Notes: generated from the letters alone by a model not told the origin. Shown: positions 1-7,554, counted from the stretch's first letter. The stretch: 11,513 nucleotides of DNA from an uncultured Prevotella sp. (GCA_946623195.1 CAMOQW010000053.1:1-11513); one strand, 5' to 3'. Program-made: numbers and translations.

Positions 1-390
1 AAGGTGGTGCACCACCAGAAGCGCCAGTACGGCAAGTCGAAGTTCATGGGCTGGAACCGCTTCGTAAACGGCTATCTGGACCTTATGACCCTCTGGTTCC
101 TGGGCACCTTCGGCAAGAAACCCATGCACGTGTTCGGATTCTTAGGCACCATTGTCTTCCTGTTGGGATTCCTGGCCACCTTCATCCTGGGCATCCAGAA
201 GGCTTGGGCACTCTACAACGGCATCCCCATGCGTCTGATTACCAGCTCGCCCTACTTCTACATTGCGCTGACCATGATGATGATTGGCACACAGCTCTTC
301 CTGGCCGGTTTCCTGGGCGACCTCATCAGCCGCAACAGTGCCGGACGCAACGAATACCAGATAGAAGAAAACATCAGATGCGGAAAGTAA
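1..390 (+). CDS. Family 2 glycosyltransferase, C-terminal membrane part (5' end outside window)
   Basis: The frame is open from the first base and ends at TAA 388-390, so this is the last ~129 residues of a larger protein. It begins with a basic stretch (VVHHQKRQYGKSKF) resembling the R/H-rich GKSK segment that closes the catalytic domain of DPM1-like family 2 glycosyltransferases. Two hydrophobic segments follow: about codons 46-66 (VFGFLGTIVFLLGFLATFILG) and about codons 83-105 (PYFYIALTMMMIGTQLFLAGFLG). The tail is short and polar. Such enzymes typically move a sugar from a nucleotide or polyprenyl donor at the cytoplasmic face of the inner membrane; the acceptor cannot be told because the catalytic domain is missing. 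The stop overlaps the next gene by 13 bp, suggesting translational coupling. Family assignment is by pattern recognition of the C-terminus only. Confidence 0.75.
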   Translation, partial: KVVHHQKRQYGKSKFMGWNRFVNGYLDLMTLWFLGTFGKKPMHVFGFLGTIVFLLGFLATFILGIQKAWALYNGIPMRLITSSPYFYIALTMMMIGTQLFLAGFLGDLISRNSAGRNEYQIEENIRCGK

Positions 391-872
391 TTGCCATCGC
401 CATCATCAGCCTGCTGATAGCAGCATGTACCAGCATTGACTGTCCGGTGCAGAACACGGTATATACCGTCTACAACCTGAAGAAAGCTGACGGTACAGCC
501 GACACGCTGCTGACAGACACCCTGTGGATTCGCTCCACACGTGCCGACGGTCAGGAAGCATTGCTGCTCAACAAGCTCTACGGCCCTTCGGCATTCCACT
601 TCGACCTGGGCATCAGCTACACACAGCCGGAGGACGTGCTCTACATGGAGGTGGTCAACAACGTCGGCGGCATGTGGCGCGACACCATCCGCATCAAGAA
701 AGAGAATACAGCCCATTTCGAGTCGGTAGACTGTCAAGCCTCCTACTTCCACACTATCACCGAAGTGAACTACAGCCGCCACCTCATCGACTCCATCGTG
801 ATTAACAACCCCCACGTGACCTATGACACAACGGAACCACATTTCTACCTCTATCTCAAGGCTCGCCGTTAG
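378..872 (+). CDS. DUF6452-type lipoprotein
   Basis: This encodes 164 residues. I chose ATG 378 because it gives a clean lipoprotein signal: MRKVIAIAIISLLIAAC, with lipobox LIAAC and the lipidated cysteine at residue 17. A frame opening at 204 would add 58 residues that are only the glycosyltransferase read out of frame. The mature part is soluble, contains a second Cys close to the N-terminus (CTSIDCPVQN) and is rich in beta-type sequence, with no enzyme motif visible. It matches my recollection of the Bacteroidales DUF6452 family, which commonly sits next to a DUF6048 gene as it does here. It is probably envelope-anchored, and its function is unknown. The start codon overlaps the end of the upstream glycosyltransferase (ATGCGGAAAGTAA), and its own end overlaps the next gene by 50 bp. 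Confidence 0.72.
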   Translation: MRKVIAIAIISLLIAACTSIDCPVQNTVYTVYNLKKADGTADTLLTDTLWIRSTRADGQEALLLNKLYGPSAFHFDLGISYTQPEDVLYMEVVNNVGGMWRDTIRIKKENTAHFESVDCQASYFHTITEVNYSRHLIDSIVINNPHVTYDTTEPHFYLYLKARR

Positions 873-1518
873 TGTGCTGTTCTGTATGGCCGCACTGTCG
901 GCACAAGCCCAGTTCACGAAGATGTTCCGCATAGAGAAGGACTCCATTCCCTTCTTCCGGGGATTCTCCGTGTCGTTCGACCTCGTGGGACCGGCCCTGC
1001 TGTTGCTCAACGACCACGGCGAATACGAAGGGGCCTTGCGCATCAACCTGCACGACCAGTGGTTTCCCATCTTCGAGCTGGGACTGGGACGTGCCAACCA
1101 CAAGAGAGACCTGGTGACGAAACTCACCTACAAGACCACGGCACCCTACTTCCGCATTGGCATGGACTGGAACATCCTGAAGAGGAAACACCAGGCCAAC
1201 CGTCTGTATGCCGGATTCCGCTATGCCTTCACCAGCTATAAGGTGGACATCACACGCGACCGCTTCATCGACCCCATCTGGCAGACGGATTCAAGCTTTG
1301 GCGTAGAAGGCATGGCGTGCAACATGCACTGGGCCGAAATCGTGTTCGGCATCGACGCCAAGGTGATCGGCCCACTACACTTGGGCTGGTGCGTGCGCTA
1401 CAAGCGCCGTCTGTTCCACAAAGACGGCACGTTGGGCAACACCTGGTATGTGCCTGGCTTCGGCACCAACGACAGAGACAACTTCGCCGCCAACTTCAAC
1501 CTCATTTTCGACATCTGA
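823..1518 (+). CDS. DUF6048-type outer-membrane protein
   Basis: This encodes 231 residues. ATG 823 yields a complete Sec signal peptide (basic n-region, then LAVSVLFCMAALSAQA, likely cut before Q30). Later starts (GTG 874, ATG 886) would lose part of it, so I keep the early start even though it overlaps the DUF6452 gene by 50 bp. The mature protein has alternating hydrophobic and polar segments with many aromatic and Gly residues (for example GMDWNILKR, YAGFRYAFTSYKVDI, LGWCVRYKRRLF) and ends FNLIFDI. This is consistent with a small outer-membrane beta barrel. It fits the DUF6048 family as I know it from Bacteroidales. No catalytic residues are recognisable and the function is unknown. The pairing with a surface or periplasmic lipoprotein suggests the two act together in the outer membrane; that is inference. 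Confidence 0.7.
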   Translation: MTQRNHISTSISRLAVSVLFCMAALSAQAQFTKMFRIEKDSIPFFRGFSVSFDLVGPALLLLNDHGEYEGALRINLHDQWFPIFELGLGRANHKRDLVTKLTYKTTAPYFRIGMDWNILKRKHQANRLYAGFRYAFTSYKVDITRDRFIDPIWQTDSSFGVEGMACNMHWAEIVFGIDAKVIGPLHLGWCVRYKRRLFHKDGTLGNTWYVPGFGTNDRDNFAANFNLIFDI

Positions 1519-1522
1519 GCCT

Positions 1523-2542
1523 ATGAACGACAAACGCGAGAAGAAACTGATCTGGCAACTGCCATTCCTGATGCTGCTCATTTTCGGCACCATACTCGTC
1601 ATCAGGCAGCATCGCAACGCTCCATACCAGAAGCACTCGGGATTCATCTTCGGCACCGTCTATAACGTCTCCTACCAGTCTACAGAAGACTTGCAAAGCG
1701 AGATAGAAGCAGAGCTGAAGAAGGTGGACGCAGAGTTCTCCATGTTCAACGAGACGTCTACCGTATCGCGACTGAACCGGGGCGAACATCCGGTGCTCAG
1801 TGCCGACTTCATCAAGGTGTACAAGCTGGCCCACCGCATTTCCGAAGCCACGCAGGGAGCTTTCGACATTACCGTAGCACCGCTGGTCAATGCCTGGGGC
1901 TTCGGCTTCAAGCACGAGATGATGCCCGACAAGCAGCAGATAGACAGTCTGCGCCAACTGATAGGCTATCAGCACGTCACCCTGCAGCAACAGAGCCTCA
2001 CCATGCAGAAGCCGGGTATGATGCTCGACTTCTCAGCCATTGCCAAGGGCTTTGGAGTAGACGTCATCACCAGGCTCATGGAGCATCACGACATCCATAA
2101 CTTCATGATTGAGATTGGCGGCGAGGTGACCACCCGGGGCGTTAGCCCCAAGCGGGTGCCCTGGCGCATCGGTGTCAACAAGCCCACGGACGACTCGCTG
2201 GCTGTCAGCAGCGAATACATCGCCGTGCTCAACATCACCGACCGCTCGATGGCTACCAGCGGCAATTATCGCAATTTCTACTACAAGAACGGGCGCAAAT
2301 ACGCCCATACCATCGACCCGCGTACAGGATTCCCTGTGCAGCACTCCCTGCTGTCGGCCACCGTGCTGGCTCCCGACTGTGCCACAGCCGATGCCTATGC
2401 CACTTCATTCATGGTATTAGGACTGGAGGAAGCACAGCGCATACTCGCAGAGAACAAGCAACTCATGGCCTACCTGGTGTACACCAACCGTCAAGGCAAC
2501 CTGTGCGTATGGCATTCGAAAGAGCTGGAGGTAGAGAATTGA
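1523..2542 (+). CDS. apbE: FAD:protein FMN transferase (ApbE family), membrane-anchored
   Basis: This encodes 339 residues. ApbE enzymes cleave FAD and attach FMN through a phosphoester bond to Thr/Ser of target proteins such as NqrB/NqrC and RnfG/RnfD, outside the cytoplasmic membrane. Recognisable signatures include LDFSAIAKGFGVD (~168-180), MIEIGGE (~195-201), SMATSGNYRNFY (~242-253), AHTIDPRTG (261-269) and the Mg-binding segment APDCATADAYAT (~283-294, with D285, D290 and T294). The N-terminus has a basic patch then a hydrophobic helix (about residues 9-28). No lipobox Cys follows, so it looks like an uncleaved membrane anchor rather than the lipoprotein form common in other bacteria. 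ATG 1523 is preferred, 4 bp after the DUF6048 stop; an upstream extension to 1448 would be read out of frame from DUF6048. No target protein is encoded in the window. Confidence 0.93.
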   Translation: MNDKREKKLIWQLPFLMLLIFGTILVIRQHRNAPYQKHSGFIFGTVYNVSYQSTEDLQSEIEAELKKVDAEFSMFNETSTVSRLNRGEHPVLSADFIKVYKLAHRISEATQGAFDITVAPLVNAWGFGFKHEMMPDKQQIDSLRQLIGYQHVTLQQQSLTMQKPGMMLDFSAIAKGFGVDVITRLMEHHDIHNFMIEIGGEVTTRGVSPKRVPWRIGVNKPTDDSLAVSSEYIAVLNITDRSMATSGNYRNFYYKNGRKYAHTIDPRTGFPVQHSLLSATVLAPDCATADAYATSFMVLGLEEAQRILAENKQLMAYLVYTNRQGNLCVWHSKELEVEN

Positions 2543-2566
2543 CTATTCACCGTTCCGGACTGACGT

Positions 2567-3241
2567 ATGGACTATGAACTGAAGATATACGACAAGCTGC
2601 TGCAGTTCACGCTGTTCCAGGGCATGAGCCATGCCGACCTGATGGAGGTGGTGACTCACACGAAGTTCGGATTCTCAAAGTTGACAGCCGGCAAACGACT
2701 GGTCAAGGAAGACACCCTCTGCACACACATCATTTTCCTCATCAACGGCTCACTGACAGCCGACACGACCAGCGACGACCACTCCTGCCGCGTCAGCGAA
2801 GCCATAAATGCACCCTACGTCGTACAGCCCGAGCGCATCTTCGGACCCTCACAGCGCTATACGACAACGTTCCGCACGCTGACCGACTGCAACTTCATCA
2901 CCATCGACAAGCAGGAGGTGCTGCTACTCATGGAGACCCAGCTTGTGTTCCGACTGAATATGGTGAACCTGCTGGCAGCAGAGAGTCAGCGGCTGAGCCA
3001 CCATGCATGGCGGACCGCCCCCAAGACGCTGCGCGAGCGCATCGTACGCTTCTTCTTCTCACGATCCATCTACCCGGCAGGGGCCAAAATATTTTACGTG
3101 CTGATGAACCAAATAGCTGCCGAACTTAACGACAGCCGTCTGGACATCAGCCACGCACTGAACGAGATGCAGGCCGATGGGCTGATTACACTCCATCGGG
3201 GCCGCATCGAGATACCACTGTTAGAACGACTCTTGATGTGA
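2567..3241 (+). CDS. Crp/Fnr-family transcriptional regulator
   Basis: This encodes 224 residues with the two-domain Crp/Fnr layout: an N-terminal cNMP-binding-like beta roll (about 12-125), a long dimerisation helix (~118-145) and a C-terminal winged helix-turn-helix (about 155-216). The recognition region is MNQIAAELNDSRLDISHALNEMQADGLI, followed by the wing HRGRIEI. The phosphate-binding cassette that contacts cAMP in true Crp (GE..L..RTA-like) is not preserved; the equivalent stretch reads ERIFGPSQRYTTTFRTLTDC. There is also no Fnr-type N-terminal Cys cluster, so the effector is unknown. It lies 24 bp after apbE on the same strand and is probably cotranscribed. Its link to flavinylation or redox control is only suggested by position. 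The gene ends 13 bp before the convergent minus-strand operon. Confidence 0.88.
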   Translation: MDYELKIYDKLLQFTLFQGMSHADLMEVVTHTKFGFSKLTAGKRLVKEDTLCTHIIFLINGSLTADTTSDDHSCRVSEAINAPYVVQPERIFGPSQRYTTTFRTLTDCNFITIDKQEVLLLMETQLVFRLNMVNLLAAESQRLSHHAWRTAPKTLRERIVRFFFSRSIYPAGAKIFYVLMNQIAAELNDSRLDISHALNEMQADGLITLHRGRIEIPLLERLLM

Positions 3242-3256
3242 ATCCCCGGCCGGATT
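3241..3256. repeat. Short imperfect palindrome at the convergent gene junction
   Basis: The 13 bp between two converging genes contains AATCC-CCGGCC-GGATT, with 5 bp inverted arms around a self-complementary core. It overlaps the last base of the regulator stop codon and the stop of the minus-strand gene. It could form a small hairpin in both transcripts, but neither side has a run of T, so I do not call it an intrinsic terminator. Confidence 0.35.
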
Positions 3257-3827
3257 AGTCGTCAGGATTCCCCTTATAGTGATAAGGCTTCAACATGGGG
3301 TTATCGCCCAGATAAGAGTCGGGAATCACCTTATCCTGAATCAGGCGCTCGTTATACTTGCCGCGCACCGGACCTTCGCTCATCAGGAAATCCTCGTAGT
3401 TGAGCAAGGGAATCACGATGCCATAGATACCGATACCCTCACGGACCCCCTCAGGATGCAGGTTGTTGACAACGCGACAGGTTTTAAACAACGAGTGGTC
3501 GTAGTACTCCAAGCGGTTGTACTTATGGAAGGTCTCCATCTGCTCCTTGTCGTTGACGGTCGTGTCGGCATGGGTGAAGATGCGGCGCACATTGTTGAAG
3601 GCCTCGTCGATGCCGTCGCCACGGATGCTGTCATGGTCTTGGATGCACTCACGCACATTGTCCTCCATCTGCCAGCGCATCTTGCTGTCAGAAGGTACAG
3701 TAAACATGGCGATGACCACCAGTATCAGGATGATGACGGCCAGAATGATGATCCGGCCCAGGCAACTGTGGGTAAACTCAGAAGTCATCGACTGCTTCTT
3801 GTAAGTACTACTGTTTGTTAAATCCAT
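3255..3827 (-). CDS. Single-pass membrane protein of unknown function
   Basis: This encodes 190 residues. A polar N-terminus of ~23 residues is followed by one strongly hydrophobic helix (about 24-42, GRIIILAVIILILVVIAMF). A hydrophilic C-terminal domain of ~145 residues, rich in charged residues, Tyr and His, follows. With a neutral-to-acidic exterior and no cleavage site, it is most likely anchored in the inner membrane with the large domain outside. I do not recognise the family. The layout (helix, then a VPSDS-type motif and a small alpha/beta region) loosely resembles DUF4359-like proteins, but that is a guess. It is the last gene of the minus-strand run, 31 bp after folE, with an A-rich leader and no separate promoter motif that I can see. 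The first ATG (3827) is used; Met14 is an alternative start. Confidence 0.6.
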   Translation of the reverse strand: MDLTNSSTYKKQSMTSEFTHSCLGRIIILAVIILILVVIAMFTVPSDSKMRWQMEDNVRECIQDHDSIRGDGIDEAFNNVRRIFTHADTTVNDKEQMETFHKYNRLEYYDHSLFKTCRVVNNLHPEGVREGIGIYGIVIPLLNYEDFLMSEGPVRGKYNERLIQDKVIPDSYLGDNPMLKPYHYKGNPDD

Positions 3828-3858
3828 TGTGATTACTGTTTTAAGTTGTTGATTGTTT

Positions 3859-4440
3859 CTATTTGCTGTGTATCAGGTTCATGAACTCCTGGCGGGTCTT
3901 GGCCTGATTGAAGGCTCCGCTGAAGTCGCTGGTCGTGGTGATGCTGTTCTGCTTCTCCACGCCCCGCATTTGCATACACATGTGACGGGCTTCGACGACC
4001 ACCATGACGCCTAACGGGTGGAGCGTCTGTTCGATACACTCCTTGATTTGCAGCGTCATACGTTCCTGCACCTGCAGGCGGTGGCTATAGATGTCGACCA
4101 CACGTGCTATCTTCGACAATCCGGTAATATAACCGTTAGGGATGTAGGCCACATGGGCCTTGCCATAGAAGGGCAGCATGTGGTGCTCACAGAGCGAGAA
4201 GAAGTCGATGTCTTTCACGATGACCATCTGGCTGTAGTCTTCCTTGAACAGCGCGTCGCGCAGCACCTGGTGAGCATCCATCTCATAGCCGCGTGTCAGC
4301 ACCTGCATGGCCTTAGCCACCCGCATAGGGGTCTTCAACAGTCCTTCGCGACTCGGGTCTTCGCCCAACAGGCCGAGGATATCCTTATAATGTGTGGCCA
4401 GCGTGTCGAGGCCTGCTCTGTATTCTGGTTCCTGGTTCAT
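3859..4440 (-). CDS. folE: GTP cyclohydrolase I (type IA)
   Basis: This encodes 193 residues, a normal length for bacterial FolE. The enzyme converts GTP to 7,8-dihydroneopterin triphosphate, the first step to folate and to related pterins, in the cytoplasm as a homodecamer. Zn ligands are visible as C84 and H87 in [12 protein letters not shown] and C155 in [11 protein letters not shown]. Other family hallmarks are [18 protein letters not shown] (27-44), [17 protein letters not shown] (99-115), RLQVQERMT and the C-terminal RQEFMNLI. The whole catalytic core is intact. The ATG at 4440 follows the TAA of the SPOR gene with no intervening base, so translation is probably coupled. No other pterin-pathway gene is present in the window. 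Confidence 0.96.
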   Translation of the reverse strand: MNQEPEYRAGLDTLATHYKDILGLLGEDPSREGLLKTPMRVAKAMQVLTRGYEMDAHQVLRDALFKEDYSQMVIVKDIDFFSLCEHHMLPFYGKAHVAYIPNGYITGLSKIARVVDIYSHRLQVQERMTLQIKECIEQTLHPLGVMVVVEARHMCMQMRGVEKQNSITTTSDFSGAFNQAKTRQEFMNLIHSK

Positions 4441-5052
4441 TTATTGTTGTACGGTGATTTTTCCTTTGACGATAGAAGCCTGCGTATAGCCGATGCCTCG
4501 CAGTGCTACCAGCATCTGGTGGGCCTCTTCGTATGTGCGATAATTCCCTACCCTGCATATCCAGCGTGGCGAATAGAAATGGACATAGACGGGGACGTTG
4601 GCAAAGTGAGCCTTGATGTTGTTGCCCACCTGCTCAGCCTGTTGGCGGTCCTTGCGCGAATTGCCGCCGGCAAAGGCCTGCACCCGATAGCCGTTCACCT
4701 TGATGCCGCCACGCATCATCTTCTTGCTCGTGTCAACTTCCTGCGACGGGTCGTCTGAGGTGTTGGACATGACAGGCGAAATAGTCGGCTTAGCGGCAGC
4801 CGGTTTCGTCGCGGCACCCGGATTGGACGTGGCATTGGGAGTTGTCGTAGTAGCCGAGGCACTGCCGGCATTAGACCGGGCAGTCGTCAGCACTTCGCTA
4901 TTCACCAGCCGGTCTATCTCAGCGCTTTGGGTGATGGTGACGGTGCCCTGCCCCGCTGCGCTTTTCTGCTGGATGCGCTGGGTGAAAGTCTGTGCATCGG
5001 CACTGATGGCAATGCCGATACACAGAGAGAATATGGTGATGAGATGCTTCAT
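4441..5052 (-). CDS. Secreted SPOR-domain protein
   Basis: This encodes 203 residues from ATG 5052, which overlaps the triosephosphate isomerase stop as TAATG. An in-frame ATG three codons upstream (5061) is possible but would extend the n-region into the tpiA coding sequence. Residues 1-21 form a signal peptide ([21 protein letters not shown]). Then comes a ~35-residue region, a low-complexity Ala/Thr/Asn/Pro linker (about 58-110) and a C-terminal SPOR domain (about 117-200: IKVNGYRVQAFAGGNSRKDRQQAEQV ... YVHFYSPRWICRVGNYRTYEEA ... LRGIGYTQASIV). SPOR domains bind peptidoglycan glycan strands lacking stem peptides, typically at division sites. The protein is therefore likely periplasmic and cell-wall associated. 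The linker may tether the domain at a distance. Its placement between tpiA and folE seems to be conserved synteny in Bacteroidales rather than a pathway link. Confidence 0.87.
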   Translation of the reverse strand: MKHLITIFSLCIGIAISADAQTFTQRIQQKSAAGQGTVTITQSAEIDRLVNSEVLTTARSNAGSASATTTTPNATSNPGAATKPAAAKPTISPVMSNTSDDPSQEVDTSKKMMRGGIKVNGYRVQAFAGGNSRKDRQQAEQVGNNIKAHFANVPVYVHFYSPRWICRVGNYRTYEEAHQMLVALRGIGYTQASIVKGKITVQQ

Positions 5053-5810
5053 TATTTCCAAGCATCGATGATGCCCTTGAAGTCAGCACACTTCAGCGAA
5101 GCACCACCAATCAGACCACCGTCAATGTCAGCCTTGGCAAATAGCTCGGGAGCGTTGCTGGCCTTGCAGCTGCCTCCATAGAGGATGCTGGTGTCGTCGG
5201 CAACGGCCTGGCCGTACTTCTCTGCCACGATAGAGCGGATGTAGGCATGAATCTCCTCTGCCTGTTCAGCAGTTGCGGTCTTGCCGGTACCGATGGCCCA
5301 GATGGGTTCGTAGGCGATGATAATGTTCTTGAAGTCTGCCTCGCCGAGGTTGAATACAGAGCCTTCCAGCTCAGCCTTCACCACTTCGTTCTGCTTGTTG
5401 GCTTCGCGCTCAGCCAGCGTCTCACCGATGCAGAAGATAACCTTCAAGCCATTCTTCAGGGCCAGCAGCACCTTCTCCTTCAGAATCTCGGGAGTCTCCT
5501 TGTAGTACTCGCGACGCTCAGAGTGGCCCAGAATGACATACTGTGCACCCGTCGACTTCACCATCTCAGCGCTCACCTCACCGGTGAAGGCACCCTTCTC
5601 CTTGTCGGCGCAGTTCTCGGCACCCAGACCGATGGTCTGCTGGTCGAGCACCTGGGCAACAGAAGCCAGATGGATAAACGGTGTGCAGATAATCACATCG
5701 CAGTTGGGCTTGTCAGCCTTCAGTGCTTCATTCAGTTCCTTGGCCAGTGCGAGGCCCTCCTGCAGGTTCAGGTTCATCTTCCAGTTGCCTGCTACGATCT
5801 TCTTTCTCAT
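5052..5810 (-). CDS. tpiA: Triosephosphate isomerase
   Basis: This is a complete 252-residue TIM, counted from the ATG at 5810. It interconverts dihydroxyacetone phosphate and glyceraldehyde 3-phosphate in glycolysis and gluconeogenesis, as a cytoplasmic dimer. All catalytic elements are present: N9 and K11 in AGNWKMN, H96 in [10 protein letters not shown]168 in [14 protein letters not shown] (with flexible loop 6), and the phosphate-binding YGGSCKASN and GGLIGGASL segments. The reading frame is not closed upstream: it continues without a stop into the DoxX/BT_3928-like gene, forming one frame over 5052-6971. Two points favour an independent start at 5810. [13 protein letters not shown] is the normal TIM N-terminus, and the preceding ~30 bases are A-rich leader-like sequence. 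Whether the product is free TIM, a fusion or both cannot be decided from sequence. Confidence 0.96.
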   Translation of the reverse strand: MRKKIVAGNWKMNLNLQEGLALAKELNEALKADKPNCDVIICTPFIHLASVAQVLDQQTIGLGAENCADKEKGAFTGEVSAEMVKSTGAQYVILGHSERREYYKETPEILKEKVLLALKNGLKVIFCIGETLAEREANKQNEVVKAELEGSVFNLGEADFKNIIIAYEPIWAIGTGKTATAEQAEEIHAYIRSIVAEKYGQAVADDTSILYGGSCKASNAPELFAKADIDGGLIGGASLKCADFKGIIDAWK

Positions 5811-6971
5811 AATCTTTTGTCTTTGTTTGTTAATAATAAAAGTATTCTTCTTTACCCAGTTCGACCATGCCCACAGTCGGTCGGCAATGGTCAGCACAAC
5901 CAGCGGCAGCACATACCACAGCAGTATCATGAACACCTTGCTGGGGATGGAGTCTTCAGGCATGGTGCCTATCTCCAGCCGTTCCAGCCTGTCCGTCAGC
6001 TGATATTCGTCGGGCAGCCGGTTGTGGCTCCACTTGCGGATGATGACTCCGTCTTTCAGCAACAGCAGTCCGGGGTTGCTGCGGATGATGGTCTTCAGCG
6101 CGATGTCGTCAGTCTGGCAGAACGGATATTCCGCTCCCGTGCTTTCGCGCCAGTTGCTGATGCCATTGGAACCGCTTGCCGTCAGGCAGTAGAACGGATA
6201 GCCCTCATCCAGGGCATATTCATACACCTGGTTCAGCAAGTCCAGCTGACTGTCGTCGGCTTGCTCCAGGTGGGGCGATACCAACAGAAACACGTAGCCG
6301 TCGCAGTTCAGCAGCGAGTCGGTGATATCCTCGCCATCGCTGACACGCTCCATGAAGAAGTCGGCATAGGGCAGGTCTTCGCCCTCCATCGTCCGTTGCC
6401 ATGCGCTACGTAGGTCGGTACCGATGTGGTAGGGCCGGAAGTCGAAATAAGGGCGGTCATATAGCGACCATCCTGAAAGTCCCAGTATGAACAGTATGGA
6501 GTAGTTGATGACTATCCACTGGTTCGACTTCGATATAAACCTCACCATATCCAAAGGCCAGCGCCACACGGCGACAGCCAACAGGAGCAGCACGACATTC
6601 TTGCCAAATGTCTGCCAGTTGGTGAGCACCAAGGCATCACCGAAGCAGCCGCAGTCACTGACGGGGTCGGCCACTGCCAACCAGAGTGTCAACGGTGTCA
6701 TGACGGCCATCAGCAGGAGCACCAGCTTGGACACCAGTCGGCGGCGGATAGCGAACAACAGGCAGACGCCCATGACGAACTCCAACGCCGACAGCAGGAC
6801 GGCAAATCCCAGGGTCACCGCGTCGGGCACATACTGCCCGAGGTGCATGGCTGTCAAATAGTCAGCCGTCTTATATTGAGTGCCTAACGGGTCAACAGCT
6901 TTGACAAATCCTGACAGGACGAACACCACCGCCAGCAGGAGTCGGGCTATATTTACCGCTGTCTTTCTCAC
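5811..6971 (-). CDS. DoxX/MauE-like membrane protein, BT_3928 type, with no own stop codon
   Basis: This is ~387 residues from a GTG start at 6971 whose last two bases and following A form the TGA of the DUF1599 gene (GTGA). The N-terminal ~165 residues hold a DoxX/MauE-like bundle: hydrophobic segments near 8-25, 52-75, 80-100, 123-140 and 152-170. The motif DCGCFGD (106-112) carries the paired cysteines typical of the MauE/DoxX redox group. A non-membrane region (~172-345) looks thioredoxin-like ([28 protein letters not shown]) but lacks a CXXC. A further hydrophobic helix lies near 346-363. A role in envelope redox chemistry is plausible and unproven. No stop codon follows [17 protein letters not shown], and the frame runs directly into tpiA Met. 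In both other frames stops occur within that junction (TAA, and a TGA overlapping the tpiA ATG). Confidence 0.82.
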
Positions 6972-7531
6972 TTTTCTTCTTTCTCTTCCGACAACTTGAT
7001 GGCGCCAAACACGGCATAGTTGATGATGTCCATGTAGTTGGCATCAATACCCTCGCTGACCAGCGTGTCGCCGCCCAGATTCTCTATCTCCTTGATGCGC
7101 TCTATCTTGGTCAGTATGAAGTCGGTATAGGAGCTGACACGCATCGAGCGCCATGCCTCGTCGTAGTCATGGTTCTTGCGCTTCATCAGTTCAAGGGCAT
7201 CATGGGCGTAGCGGTCATACAATGTCATGGCCTCGTCATTGTCCATATCGACGGTATCAGAGAAACCGTGTTCAATCTGTATCAGGCCTACTATGCCGTA
7301 GTTAATCAGTGCCACAAATTCAGGGCGGATACCCTCACCCACCAGCGACTCTTTCTTGATTTCAAGCGAACGGATACGCTTAGCCTTAATGAACAGCTGG
7401 TCGGTCAGCGACTGGGGGCGCAGGATGCGCCACGAGGCACCGTAATCGTGGAGCTTTTTCTCAAACAGCGACCGGCATTCGCCGATGGTCTCTTCGAATT
7501 GCTTGTTGGTATTTACTTCGTTGTTAGCCAT
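6968..7531 (-). CDS. DUF1599 protein with two tandem repeats
   Basis: This encodes 187 residues from ATG 7531. A TTG at 7543 would add four codons, but that TTG lies inside the likely -7 promoter box, so I reject it. The protein is soluble, mostly helical, with no signal peptide. It consists of two related halves: about 21-87 ([42 protein letters not shown]) and 113-182 ([44 protein letters not shown]). This matches the DUF1599 family, which I recall being classed as a nucleotide-modification-associated domain; no reaction has been firmly assigned to the chromosomal Bacteroidales version. It is the first gene of the run leading to tpiA and folE, and its TGA overlaps the GTG start of the next gene. 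Confidence 0.85.
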   Translation of the reverse strand: MANNEVNTNKQFEETIGECRSLFEKKLHDYGASWRILRPQSLTDQLFIKAKRIRSLEIKKESLVGEGIRPEFVALINYGIVGLIQIEHGFSDTVDMDNDEAMTLYDRYAHDALELMKRKNHDYDEAWRSMRVSSYTDFILTKIERIKEIENLGGDTLVSEGIDANYMDIINYAVFGAIKLSEEKEEK

Positions 7532-7540
7532 AATGCGCTG

Positions 7541-7548
7541 CAAAGGTA
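7541..7548 (-). promoter_or_regulatory. -7 box (TACCTTTG) of the DUF1599-to-folE operon
   Basis: Read on the minus strand, TACCTTTG fits the Bacteroidetes -7 consensus TAnnTTTG exactly. It ends only 9 bases before the ATG at 7531. With initiation a few bases past the box, the mRNA leader would be about 3-7 nt, so essentially leaderless. No clear -33 TTTG is found at 19-21 bp upstream; that position is a T-rich stretch made by the adjacent tandem repeat. The cca promoter in this window shares the longer string GTACCTTTGCA. Confidence 0.6.
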
Positions 7549-7554
7549 CGAAAA

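Noticed and set aside
258..1127. Minus-strand open frame of 289 codons across the DUF6452/DUF6048 genes
   Set aside because: It is antisense to three overlapping plus-strand genes, with no recognisable domain and a composition typical of shadow frames.
3246..3253. CCGGCCGG palindrome as a regulatory site or terminator
   Set aside because: It sits between two gene ends with no T tract and is short enough to occur by chance in GC-rich DNA.
5837..5844. Possible internal promoter for tpiA (TACTTTTA on the minus strand)
   Set aside because: It misses the final G of TAnnTTTG and has no TTTG at the -33 position, so it is too weak to call, though it would matter for whether TIM is made alone.
5247..6413. 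Long plus-strand open frame (388 codons) opposite tpiA and the DoxX-like gene
   Set aside because: It is antisense to two genes with clear family motifs, and its translation is a low-complexity Leu/Gln/Val/His mix typical of the complement of GC-rich coding DNA.
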